A stretch of DNA of 44,343 nucleotides, taken from assembly GCA_037446115.1 (NCBI GenBank), contig JBBIJF010000034.1, positions 1 through 44,343 of the forward strand, in the 5' to 3' direction. The first letter of the stretch is position 1. Every line of letters begins with the position of its first letter. A model generated the notes under the pieces. It did no database searches, had not been told where the DNA came from, and saw only the letters and a list, made by a program, of their open reading frames with translations. Shown piece by piece: positions 28,383 to 36,091 of the stretch. Made by a program: the position numbers and the translations under genes. Origin of the DNA: JANWXD01 sp037446115 (lineage in GTDB: Bacteria; Acidobacteriota; Terriglobia; Bryobacterales; Bryobacteraceae).

Positions 28383-28443
28383 GGCCGGCGCTCGAAGCCC
28401 GGCAGTCAGGCGCTGGCGCGCAAAAAATGACTGGGAGGTGAAC

Positions 28444-29931
28444 GTGCAAGAGCAAAAGTGGCATCGCCGTGCATTCTTGAAGACTGCGATGGCGGGCGGA
28501 GCTATGGCTGCGGCATCGCAATTCGACACGGCAAAGAAGATGATCGGCATCCAGGTGGGCGCGGTCTCCTTCGTGGATGAAGGCACCGAGCAGGTGCTGG
28601 ACATTTTCCAGCAGCGGGCCGCCATAAACACCCTCTTCCTCGCGGTGTTTACTTATGGACGGGGAATCGCCGGGCGCCAAGTGCCGGGCCAGCCCCTTCC
28701 GGACCATGGCAAGCAGGAATACGATCTGGACTTCCACGGCGGCAACTATGCGACCGTTCACCCGCAATACTACAAAGACACGGGCATCAAACCCGAAGAC
28801 ACGCGGGCGCCGGATCACGGCAAGCTGGACATCATCGCCGAGGTGCTGCCCGCTGCCAGAAAGCGGGCCATCCGGACGATTTTGTGGGCGGAAGACGTCT
28901 GGCGCAGAGATATCCCCGGCATCGAAAAACTCCAGGAGACCGACCTTCACGGACGCAAGTCCGGCCGCCTCTGCTTCAACAATCCCTACTACCGCAATTT
29001 TTTACTGGGCTTGTTCGAGGACTACACGCGCTCCTATGACATTGACGGCATCATGTGGGGCTCGGAGCGCCACGGCGCTTTGGGAAACGCCCTTGGCCTC
29101 AGCCACGGAGGTGCGCGCAGCGATCCTGGCGCGGTTGGCTGCTTCTGCCAGTACTGTGAGGACAAGTGCAAGTGGCAGGGCATCATCCGGTTCGAGCGCG
29201 TGAAGGAGGGCTACCTCCGCCTGGAGGAATTCGTCCGCTCCAGCCGGGCGGCCAAGCGGCCGGTCGATGGCTACTTCGTGACGCTCCTGCGGCTCTTCAT
29301 GCGCTATCCGGAAATTCTGGCCTGGGAACAGTTCTTCCACGATAGCCTGCGTGAGACTTATGAGGCTCTCTACAAGCGAGTCAAGTCCATCAAGCCAAAC
29401 GTTCTGGTGGGCTGGCACATCTGGCACAACAACTCGTTTAGCCCTTTCTATCGCGCACAACAGGATCTGCAAGAGCTTTCAAAATACTCAGATTTTTTGA
29501 AAATGGTCATGTACCACAATTGTGCCGGAGAGCGGATGGCTAGCTACATTGACAGTGTAACCGGCACGATTCTTGCGGACCTTCCGAAGCAACAGGCGTT
29601 GGACTTCCATTACCGCGTCATGAACTTCGCCGAACGGAGCTATGACCAGATTCCATTCACCGGCATGTCCGCCGACTATGTGGCACGCGAGACGCGACGC
29701 GCCCTGGAAGGCGCAGCCGGCACCAAGACCTTGATCTGGCCCGGCATTGACATTGACATTCCTACGGCGGCCAACCACAGCAAGAGCACGCCCCAAGGCA
29801 CCAAAGAGGCGGTCCTGGCCGCATTCCGCTCCGGCGCACACGGCGTCATTCTCTCGCGGAAGTATTCGGAGATGCGTCTGGCCAACCTGAGCGGGGCCGG
29901 CGATGCCGTCCGCGAACTGAAGCTGGTTTGA
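28444..29931 (+). CDS. Tat-exported TIM-barrel hydrolase-like protein, function unknown
   Basis: 495 residues. GTG 28444 is preferred because a GGGAGG (28433-28438) lies five bases upstream, whereas the earlier in-frame GTG overlaps that same sequence. The N-terminus is a Tat signal (HRRAFLKTAMAGGAMAAAS). The body has barrel-like features: INTLFLAVFTYGRG, RTILWAEDVWR, YDIDGIMWGSERHGAL, PNVLVGWHIWHNNSF and IWPGIDIDIP. The cysteine cluster GCFCQYCEDKC follows the candidate catalytic strand, much as CHCKYS does in the GHL6-like protein of unit A. A distant relation to hypothetical glycosyl hydrolase families is therefore plausible. I do not recognise a defined family. Confidence 0.6.
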   Translation: MQEQKWHRRAFLKTAMAGGAMAAASQFDTAKKMIGIQVGAVSFVDEGTEQVLDIFQQRAAINTLFLAVFTYGRGIAGRQVPGQPLPDHGKQEYDLDFHGGNYATVHPQYYKDTGIKPEDTRAPDHGKLDIIAEVLPAARKRAIRTILWAEDVWRRDIPGIEKLQETDLHGRKSGRLCFNNPYYRNFLLGLFEDYTRSYDIDGIMWGSERHGALGNALGLSHGGARSDPGAVGCFCQYCEDKCKWQGIIRFERVKEGYLRLEEFVRSSRAAKRPVDGYFVTLLRLFMRYPEILAWEQFFHDSLRETYEALYKRVKSIKPNVLVGWHIWHNNSFSPFYRAQQDLQELSKYSDFLKMVMYHNCAGERMASYIDSVTGTILADLPKQQALDFHYRVMNFAERSYDQIPFTGMSADYVARETRRALEGAAGTKTLIWPGIDIDIPTAANHSKSTPQGTKEAVLAAFRSGAHGVILSRKYSEMRLANLSGAGDAVRELKLV

Positions 29932-29946
29932 AAGGGAGCAACCTCC

Positions 29947-31575
29947 ATGAGTATCGAAACTGCCACTACGCAGCACCGCCTGAACCAAAGCCTGGAAACC
30001 GAGGGGATCCGGGTCCTCGGTCCGGTGGACGAGGCGGCGGCGGAAATTTTGACGCCCGAGGCTCTGCGCTTCGTGGCTGCACTATCGCGCCGCTTCGAAG
30101 GGACGCGCCGCAAGTTGTTGGCCGCCCGGGCGGAGCGGCAGCAGCGTCTGGACGCGGGCGAACTTCCGGACTTTCTTCCCCAGACCAGGGAGATTCGCGA
30201 GGCCGAATGGACCGTAGCGCCCATCCCTTCCGACTTACTGGACCGTCGCGTGGAGATTACGGGCCCGGTGGACCGGAAGATGATCATCAACGCGCTCAAT
30301 TCCGGCGCCAGTGTGTATATGGCTGACTTTGAAGATTCGAATTCCCCCACCTGGCGGAATAACATCGAAGGGCAGATCAACCTCCGCGATGCCGTCAACG
30401 GGACCATTTCCTTTGTGAGCCCGGAAGGCAGGCATTACCGGCTCTCGGAAAAGACGGCGGTTTTGATGGTCCGTCCTCGCGGCTGGCACCTTGACGAAAA
30501 GCACGTTCTCGTGGACGGCGTCCCTGTTTCGGGGTCGCTGTTTGATTTTGGCTTATTCTTTTTTCACAATGCGCGCGCCTTGACAGAGAAGGGCACAGGG
30601 CCGTACTTTTACTTGCCTAAGCTGGAAAATCACCTCGAGGCCCGCCTCTGGAACGAAGTTTTCAATTTCGCGCAGGACCGGCTTGGGATCCCGCGCGGGA
30701 CCATCCGCGCCACGGTGCTCATCGAGAACATCCTCGCCGCCTTTGAGATGGACGAAATTCTCTTCGAGCTCCGCGAGCATTCCGCCGGGTTGAACTGCGG
30801 CCGCTGGGACTACATCTTCAGTTTCATAAAGAAGTTCCGTAACCGGCCTGAGTTCGTGCTGCCCGACCGCGCCCAGGTCACCATGGACAAGGCCTTTCTC
30901 AAAGCGTACGTGGACCTGCTGATCCGTACGTGCCACCGCCGCAACATCCACGCCATGGGGGGGATGGCGGCCCAAATTCCGATCAAGAACGACCCGGAAG
31001 CCAACGAGCGCGCTCTGGAAAAAGTACGCCAGGACAAACTCCGGGAGGTACGTGCGGGCCACGACGGCACCTGGGTTGCGCATCCCGGGCTGGTGTCGGT
31101 GGCCCGGGAGGTGTTCGACGCCGCAATGCCGGGGCCTCATCAGATCGCTTGCCGCCGGGAGGACGTCTCCGTGTCGGCCGCGGATCTTCTCCGGGTCCCG
31201 GAAGGGGAGATCACCGATCACGGGCTTCGCGTCAACATTGACGTCGGTATTCAGTATCTGGAGTCGTGGCTCCGGGGCGTTGGCTGCGTGCCCATCTACA
31301 ACCTCATGGAAGATGCCGCCACAGCCGAGATCTCCCGCGCCCAGGTCTGGCAGTGGATTCGTCACGAAGCGCGCACCAGCGACGGCCGCCCCGTGACGCC
31401 CGCCCGGGTCCGGCGTGTCATCGCCGAAGAACTGGAAAAGCTCCGCGAGCACCTGGGACCCGAGCGCTTCGATTCGGGGCGGTTCGAACTGGCAGCACGC
31501 CTTTTCGACAATATGATGACTCGTGAAGATTTCCAGGAGTTCATGACGCTTGCAGCCTACGAGTACTTGGACTGA
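29947..31575 (+). CDS. aceB: Malate synthase A
   Basis: 542 residues, the usual length for the A isoform. It condenses glyoxylate and acetyl-CoA to malate. Diagnostic motifs are YMADFEDSNSPTW (about 125), VRPRGWHLDEKH (about 178), VLIENILAAFEMDEI (about 258, with the Mg-binding Glu), HAMGGMAAQIP (about 338) and YNLMEDAATAEISRAQVWQW (about 452, with the catalytic Asp). It is 15 bases after the hydrolase-like gene and so ends the unit B run. No isocitrate lyase gene is present in the window. Glyoxylate may therefore come from another source, or aceA is elsewhere. The IclR-type regulator upstream fits control of a glyoxylate gene. Confidence 0.95.
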   Translation: MSIETATTQHRLNQSLETEGIRVLGPVDEAAAEILTPEALRFVAALSRRFEGTRRKLLAARAERQQRLDAGELPDFLPQTREIREAEWTVAPIPSDLLDRRVEITGPVDRKMIINALNSGASVYMADFEDSNSPTWRNNIEGQINLRDAVNGTISFVSPEGRHYRLSEKTAVLMVRPRGWHLDEKHVLVDGVPVSGSLFDFGLFFFHNARALTEKGTGPYFYLPKLENHLEARLWNEVFNFAQDRLGIPRGTIRATVLIENILAAFEMDEILFELREHSAGLNCGRWDYIFSFIKKFRNRPEFVLPDRAQVTMDKAFLKAYVDLLIRTCHRRNIHAMGGMAAQIPIKNDPEANERALEKVRQDKLREVRAGHDGTWVAHPGLVSVAREVFDAAMPGPHQIACRREDVSVSAADLLRVPEGEITDHGLRVNIDVGIQYLESWLRGVGCVPIYNLMEDAATAEISRAQVWQWIRHEARTSDGRPVTPARVRRVIAEELEKLREHLGPERFDSGRFELAARLFDNMMTREDFQEFMTLAAYEYLD

Positions 31576-31655
31576 GAACCGTCCTCGGTAAACTTAGTTA
31601 TATATACTTCGCCCGAATACTAGTACCGCGATCCAACGCGAGATCGAAATTTCTC

Positions 31656-31684
31656 TTTACTGCGGCGCGGTTCCCTGATATTCT
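31656..31684 (+). promoter_or_regulatory. Possible sigma-70-type promoter for the Cys-rich protein gene
   Basis: TTTACT (31656-31661) and TATTCT (31679-31684) are separated by 17 bases, each matching four of six consensus positions. They lie about 100 bases upstream of ATG 31784, in the 208-bp gap after aceB. A more AT-rich block (TTATATATA, near 31597) lies further upstream and is an alternative. Confidence 0.3.
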
Positions 31685-31783
31685 ATGGCCGACTGGGAAC
31701 GGGCAAATCACCCGGTTTCGCAACGGTAGTTCCTCCGGACCGTACCGCGTCTCCGATGACCCCGCCAGCCAAGGAGGAACGAC

Positions 31784-34147
31784 ATGCCGACGCGTAAAGA
31801 TTTACCGTCGAATCCGCAGGATGCCCCCAGCGATCCCGACTTTCAGTTCGTGCTCCAACAGTTGCTGGACGCCTGGAAGCCCGTCCTCGACGAGGAACTC
31901 CGGCGGGCAGAGTCCGCCGAGAGGCTGGAGCAGGAAGAGCAAAAGACACCGTTTGACTGCGAAGCCGAGATCGCTCTTGGAAACCGAATTCTCGAGAGGT
32001 TTTTTACTGAAGACGTAGCACAGCGACTGCTTCCGCCGGAAGCACGCCAGCTTTTGGGCGCCATTGACCGGTGGCGGTGGTGCTACCTGCACATCCGCTG
32101 CTGTATCCTGTTCGGCTGGCTCGTCTGCCGCGGGCCCCGCACCTTCCGCGGCTTCTTTTATTACCTTTATCGCTATTGGCTGTGCATTCGCGGGATACTC
32201 GGCATCGCTCCGGTAGGCCGTCCCCTCACCGCAGAAGAAAGCGAGGACCTGCGGGCGCTGGCCTCCCAGGCGGCTGCAGCCTGGAAACCGTACCTCGCCG
32301 ACCAGTTGGCCTCGGTCGAGTTCCCGCTCGGGCTGCCGGAAGAAGCCGTGTCGGGCAAACTGGACTGCCTAGAAGGCGAAGAGGACCGGGCCGCGCTCTT
32401 CGAGCGCCTGTTCACGCTGGACACTGCTCGAGCCCTGCTCGGCCGCAAGGAGTTTGAAGCGCACGTGGCGGAGCCCTTTTTCTGGTTCTGCCGCTGCTGG
32501 TGCCTGTGCGCGATCCGCTTCGGCTGCTGCCTGGCTCGCGCTCACTCGCTGGTCGAGTTCGTCCGCTGTCTGCGCGCCTACCGTGAGTGCCTCCGGCGCT
32601 GCTTCCGTCCCATACATTGCGAGCTGCACAAGCCGACCGGCTGCACGGAAGAGGAACCCAATCCGAACGCCGGCGGACTCACCGTCACGGTTGTCGGAAC
32701 CGCCTCGGGTTCGTTCTTCAGTCATTACACGCTGGAGATCCGCAAAGTGGAAGGCGACCCGTGCGACACCGACCAAGGATGGACCGGAGGTCCCGGGGTG
32801 GCCGTCTACCCGGGCGGCACGCCCGTGGGTTCGGCGCCGGTCGTCAACGGCGTGCTCGGCTGGATCAACACCACGACGCTCAGCCCGGGCAGTTACGAAA
32901 TCCGGGTGTGCGTCCACGCCACGCAGCCCCAGGGCTCGCGCACGTGCTGCTGCATCCAGTTCAATCTGTTCAAGAAAATGGTGTGGATCGAGCGCGTGGC
33001 CGGCGCGCCCGTCGCGACGCCGCCGGGCCCGTTCGTCTTTGACGCGCCCATCGTCAACGCCAATCCGGGTGGAATCGTGGTGCCGGTGGGATGCTGCGTC
33101 ACGGTGAAAGGCTCGGCCTTCGTGGGCGAGTGCAACAACCGCAAGATCAAGTGCGTGGACTTGCGCTACGGCCTCGGCTTCCTGCCAGGGCCCGGAATGA
33201 TGGGTTTTAACCCCGCCGCCTTCTTCGGATCGCTGCTGGCGCCGACCGGGCCGATCTGCTATGAGCCCCCCGACGAAGCCCTCAAACGCGCCCCCTGGAA
33301 TCAGATCGTGGGTCGCGCCCTGACGACCCGGTTCGTCAAAACCACCCTCACCTTCTTTAACACCACGATCACGGTCTACAAGCTGCAGGACTTTTGCTTC
33401 GACTCGCGCCAGCTTCCGCCCTGCCCGGACTCCGCCCATGCCTGCCACAGCGGCAAGTACACCTTGCTGTTGGACGTAACGGACACGCTCAACAACCACT
33501 ACTACGACACGCAGCACGTGTGGTTTGACAACAAGCCGATCCACGCCAAGTTCAGTGGTCTTCAGGGACTGCCCTCCTGTTCCGACATGGACCTGAGCAA
33601 ATTCGTACCTGCCGGCGCCCCGTGCGGCGCTCCCTGGCCCATGAACGCCCTTGGCATCGCCTACGACGAGTACATTGATCCTGCCGATCTGAGTTATCCC
33701 AGCGACAACTTCGACTTCTACCAGCTGGTGATCACGCGCCAGGGAGGGCCCAGCTACAACGTGCCCATAACGCCTACTCTGGCTCCGCCTATGTTCGGGC
33801 CCAACCCGCTGCATGGCAACAGCCGTGTCGGAGACCCGGGCACGCGCTGTGAGGAAGCCATCGGAGGATGTCCGCCTCCTCCGCACCCGCCGGAAGTGGC
33901 CGGAATCCTCACCCAGATGGACCTGCGCATCTTCGACGCCGTATGCGCTGCATCTCTCGCTCCGCCGTTCGCCCCGCCCGCCGGTTTCGCGCTCCAGCGC
34001 GGCGAATGCTGCGGCTACGCGTTTCAGCTCTACGTGCAGGACAAAACCTGGGACGACGGCGGTCCGGGCAACTGCCACCATCTGTGGACGCCGCCCTGGG
34101 CGGTTTGCATCTGCAACGACCTGCCCCGGCAGGGTCCCTTCGGTTAA
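31784..34147 (+). CDS. Large Cys-rich protein with duplicated N-terminal domain, function unknown
   Basis: 787 residues; ATG 31784 has AAGGAGG seven bases upstream. There is no signal peptide. Two homologous N-terminal domains (about 20-143 and 152-283) share the order L-AWKP-L, an acidic segment with one Cys, ERFFTEDVAQRLL / ERLFTLDTARALL, then a Trp/Cys-rich part (RWCYLHIRCCILFGWLVC; FFWFCRCWCLCAIRFGCC) and a YR-CLR ending. Residues of about 300-787 look beta-rich and extracellular-like, with scattered Cys (TCCCIQF, GCCVTVKG, GECCGYAFQLYV) and asparagine-rich turns. I know no family for it. Downstream DUF1360 and CCGQK genes follow within 7 bases and with overlap, implying a joint role. Confidence 0.7.
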   Translation: MPTRKDLPSNPQDAPSDPDFQFVLQQLLDAWKPVLDEELRRAESAERLEQEEQKTPFDCEAEIALGNRILERFFTEDVAQRLLPPEARQLLGAIDRWRWCYLHIRCCILFGWLVCRGPRTFRGFFYYLYRYWLCIRGILGIAPVGRPLTAEESEDLRALASQAAAAWKPYLADQLASVEFPLGLPEEAVSGKLDCLEGEEDRAALFERLFTLDTARALLGRKEFEAHVAEPFFWFCRCWCLCAIRFGCCLARAHSLVEFVRCLRAYRECLRRCFRPIHCELHKPTGCTEEEPNPNAGGLTVTVVGTASGSFFSHYTLEIRKVEGDPCDTDQGWTGGPGVAVYPGGTPVGSAPVVNGVLGWINTTTLSPGSYEIRVCVHATQPQGSRTCCCIQFNLFKKMVWIERVAGAPVATPPGPFVFDAPIVNANPGGIVVPVGCCVTVKGSAFVGECNNRKIKCVDLRYGLGFLPGPGMMGFNPAAFFGSLLAPTGPICYEPPDEALKRAPWNQIVGRALTTRFVKTTLTFFNTTITVYKLQDFCFDSRQLPPCPDSAHACHSGKYTLLLDVTDTLNNHYYDTQHVWFDNKPIHAKFSGLQGLPSCSDMDLSKFVPAGAPCGAPWPMNALGIAYDEYIDPADLSYPSDNFDFYQLVITRQGGPSYNVPITPTLAPPMFGPNPLHGNSRVGDPGTRCEEAIGGCPPPPHPPEVAGILTQMDLRIFDAVCAASLAPPFAPPAGFALQRGECCGYAFQLYVQDKTWDDGGPGNCHHLWTPPWAVCICNDLPRQGPFG

Positions 34148-34153
34148 AGGCCA

Positions 34154-34564
34154 ATGAGCGAGTTAGGGTTCTGGACCCGGTTCGCCCTCTCCGTCCTCGC
34201 GGTCTGGCGGGTGTCGCACCTGCTCGCCCGCGAGGACGGCCCCTGGGACCTGATCTACCGGCTACGCCGCCGCATGGGCGACTCAACGCTGGGGCGTCTT
34301 ATGGACTGCTTCTATTGCCTGAGCCTGTGGGTGGCGCTTCCATTCGTTTTCTTTGTTGTCGGCGCCTGGTTTGACCGTGCCGTCGTTTGGCTGGCACTCT
34401 CCGGCGCCGCATGCCTGCTCGAGCGCTGGACCGAGCGCCCGACCCCGTCAGTTTCGCTTCAGGAGGACTCTCATGCCGTGCTGTGGTCAGAAACGGGCCG
34501 CTCTGGCGAGTTCGCGCCCCCAGCCAAACACCGCCCCGGCAGTCCATCCCGCTTCGCGCACTGA
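34154..34564 (+). CDS. DUF1360-family membrane protein
   Basis: 136 residues, starting 7 bases after the Cys-rich gene. The family pattern is clear: FALSVLAVWRVSHLLAREDG, PWDLIYRLRRRMG, then the MDCFYCLSLWVALPF motif with its C-x-x-C at a membrane entry, and a second membrane segment ending LLERW. DUF1360 proteins are small membrane proteins of unknown function, related to YngL of Bacillus. Homology appears to end around residue 97. The remaining 40 residues are low-complexity and overlap the next gene by 92 bases in another frame, so the stop may have drifted downstream. Confidence 0.8.
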   Translation: MSELGFWTRFALSVLAVWRVSHLLAREDGPWDLIYRLRRRMGDSTLGRLMDCFYCLSLWVALPFVFFVVGAWFDRAVVWLALSGAACLLERWTERPTPSVSLQEDSHAVLWSETGRSGEFAPPAKHRPGSPSRFAH

Positions 34565-34745
34565 GCCGCCGTCCGTGCAGTCGCCGCATCGTGTGCGCCT
34601 GCGCTATCTGCAACAGTCCCCCGTGCTCGTCCGCGGCGCCTCGACCGGGCTCTTCTATCGGTTCTCGGCCGAGGAATCTGAGGCGACTGTGGATGCCAAT
34701 GATGCGCCCGCCCTGGAGCGTACCGGCTTTTTTCAGCGCCTCTAG
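34473..34745 (+). CDS. Small MPCCGQK protein, function unknown
   Basis: 90 residues. The start is fixed by a strong AGGAGG at 34461-34466, six bases before ATG 34473. It begins MPCCGQKRAAL, with a vicinal Cys pair. A variable Pro/Ser-rich linker follows, then a compact domain (VRLRYLQQSPVLVRGASTG, then YRFSAEE and VDANDAPALERTGFFQRL). The spacing suggests one small beta-domain with a metal-binding or redox-active N-terminus; this is inference. It lies inside the 3' end of the DUF1360 frame. Recurrence of such a protein beside DUF1360 in other genomes would support a conserved cassette. No known function. Confidence 0.7.
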   Translation: MPCCGQKRAALASSRPQPNTAPAVHPASRTEPPSVQSPHRVRLRYLQQSPVLVRGASTGLFYRFSAEESEATVDANDAPALERTGFFQRL

Positions 34746-34756
34746 ATGAGCTGTGG

Positions 34757-35047
34757 CTACTGAATCACCGGCGTGCCGCCCTGCGGTTCCAGGCGGATCT
34801 CGCCAAAGGTGCTCTCGTACTGCTGGATGTTCTGCTGTAGCACGTTGGTGAGCGCCTTGGCCTGCTGCGGGCTCAGGTAGATCCCCTGGAAGTTGTGGAT
34901 CGTGACACTGTCCGGCGCGGTCTGGCTGATGGTGCCGAACATCAGGAAAAAATCCCACAGATTGGCCCGCACCTGAACACTGTTGGCGTAATTCTCGCGG
35001 TAGTCCGGCGTCTGCGTCAGCTGGATCTTCGGCGGCTGCGGTTGCAT
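34757..35047 (-). CDS. DUF3467-family protein
   Basis: 96 residues from ATG 35047; an upstream extension would add residues unlike the family. It matches DUF3467: ENYANSVQVRANLWDFFLMF, VTIHNFQGIYLSPQQAKAL and a C-terminal YESTFGEIRLEP. These small proteins are common in bacteria and their function is unknown. It converges on the CCGQK gene, with 11 bases between the two stops. It lies 31 bases downstream of efp on the same strand, so it may be translated from the efp transcript. Confidence 0.85.
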   Translation of the reverse strand: MQPQPPKIQLTQTPDYRENYANSVQVRANLWDFFLMFGTISQTAPDSVTIHNFQGIYLSPQQAKALTNVLQQNIQQYESTFGEIRLEPQGGTPVIQ

Positions 35048-35078
35048 GACTGGGTATGGCTCCCTTTCCAAGGCGCGG

Positions 35079-35654
35079 CTACGGCTTGCCTGCGCCTTTG
35101 GCACGGTCCACATACTTGAGGTTCTCTACATCGAGGCGGATCACATCGCCGGTCTTGATGAACTGCGGCACCATGATCTGTACGCCGTTTTCAAGCACCG
35201 CTTCTTTCCAGGTGCTGTCCTGCTGGGCATGAGCCGGCGGCGCGGTGTCGGCGATCCTCACTTCGATGATATCGGGAAACAACACGCTGACCGGCTGGCC
35301 TTCCACAAACTCCACCTGCAGGCGCATCTCCGGCCGGAGAAAGCGTGCCTGGGATCCGAGGACTTTGAGCGGCACGGCCACCTGTTCGAATGTCTCCGGG
35401 TTCATGAAGTAGCAGGCATCGGCGTCCGTATAGAGAAATTCCATTTCCTGCTTTTCGACGGGCAGATCTTCCAGCTTGAGATCCGAGCGGAAGCTGTGTT
35501 CCCACAGCGTGCCCGTGGCCAGATTTTTCAGCCGCGCGTGCGTGGTGCCCCCCATTTTGCCCTGCCCCGGGTGATAGTCCGCCACCAGAACCTTGTAGAT
35601 CTGGCCCTCATAACGCACCGCCATGCCGGCTCGGAGCTGGGACGCTTGTACCAT
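35079..35654 (-). CDS. efp: Translation elongation factor P with an extended, altered loop
   Basis: 191 residues in three beta-domains, the EF-P length. It relieves ribosome stalling at proline runs. ATG 35654 has GGAGG upstream. Domain II motifs EFLYTDADACYFMNPETFEQV and domain III NGVQIMVPQFIKTGDVIRLD fit the family. The modification loop reads PGQGKMGGTTHARLK (29-43). Against E. coli PGKGQAFARVK it is four residues longer, and the position matching Lys34 is Gln31, with Lys33 two places later. The modification chemistry may therefore differ from the lysylation or rhamnosylation types. It lies downstream of the two tRNA genes. Confidence 0.93.
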   Translation of the reverse strand: MVQASQLRAGMAVRYEGQIYKVLVADYHPGQGKMGGTTHARLKNLATGTLWEHSFRSDLKLEDLPVEKQEMEFLYTDADACYFMNPETFEQVAVPLKVLGSQARFLRPEMRLQVEFVEGQPVSVLFPDIIEVRIADTAPPAHAQQDSTWKEAVLENGVQIMVPQFIKTGDVIRLDVENLKYVDRAKGAGKP

Positions 35655-35722
35655 CGGTCAAAGCCTCCGTGTGCATCAACAGGATACTACAGCGTGCCGG
35701 GCGACCAATCGGCCCGGAAGGG

Positions 35723-35746
35723 GGCGTTGTCTGAGGCGTTGTCTGA
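35723..35746. repeat. 12-bp perfect tandem duplication
   Basis: GGCGTTGTCTGA occurs twice head-to-tail (35723-35734 and 35735-35746) in the non-coding spacer between tRNA-Asp and efp. It is one of three short tandem duplications within 1.8 kb; the others are at 36843-36888 and 37441-37466. Confidence 0.9.
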
Positions 35747-35836
35747 AGGGAGCGCCGCGCGGCAACAGGCTCGCCTGGGGCGAACCGCTGAGGCTGAGGA
35801 GGGCAGGAGTGCGGCGGCCCCACTTGATCAAACTTG

Positions 35837-35913
<77 letters not shown>

Positions 35914-35921
35914 GCGGGGGT

Positions 35922-35996
35922 TGGTAGCGCTAACGGGATTCGAACCCGTATTTGAGCCTTGAGAGGGCTCCGTCCTAACCCTTAGACGATAGCGCC
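35922..35996 (-). tRNA. tRNA-Glu (CTC)
   Basis: 75 nt with encoded CCA. The anticodon stem GAGCC/GGCTC encloses loop CTCTCAA, giving anticodon CTC. The T-arm ACGGGTTCGAATCCCGT and D-arm GTCTAAGGGTTAGGAC are canonical. The acceptor stem GGCGCTA/TAGCGCT pairs with one G1-U72 wobble, and the discriminator is A rather than the enterobacterial G. It is first in a Glu-Asp tRNA pair. Confidence 0.93.
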
Positions 35997-36008
35997 GTCC
36001 GCTCTTTC

Positions 36009-36014
36009 AGTATA
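36009..36014 (-). promoter_or_regulatory. -10 element of the tRNA-Glu/Asp transcript
   Basis: On the minus strand TATACT lies 12 bases before the 5' end of tRNA-Glu, a usual distance for a tRNA promoter. A good -35 match is not visible; a GC-rich hairpin (36021-36036) occupies part of that region. Confidence 0.45.
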
Positions 36015-36091
36015 CCAGCCGCCCCTTTGGCGGGGCACAGGACGCGGCCCGCAAGATCGTGCTTCCAAAGCCCGGCCGCGGCCCGGATCCT

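Noticed and set aside
31728..31752. Possible third copy of the palindromic operator (AGTTCCTCCGGACCGTACC)
   Set aside because: Only part of the sequence matches and neither palindrome is complete; probably chance similarity.
36021..36036. GCCCC...GGGGC hairpin as a terminator of the E2 operon
   Set aside because: No T-run follows on the minus strand and it overlaps the presumed promoter region of the tRNA pair.
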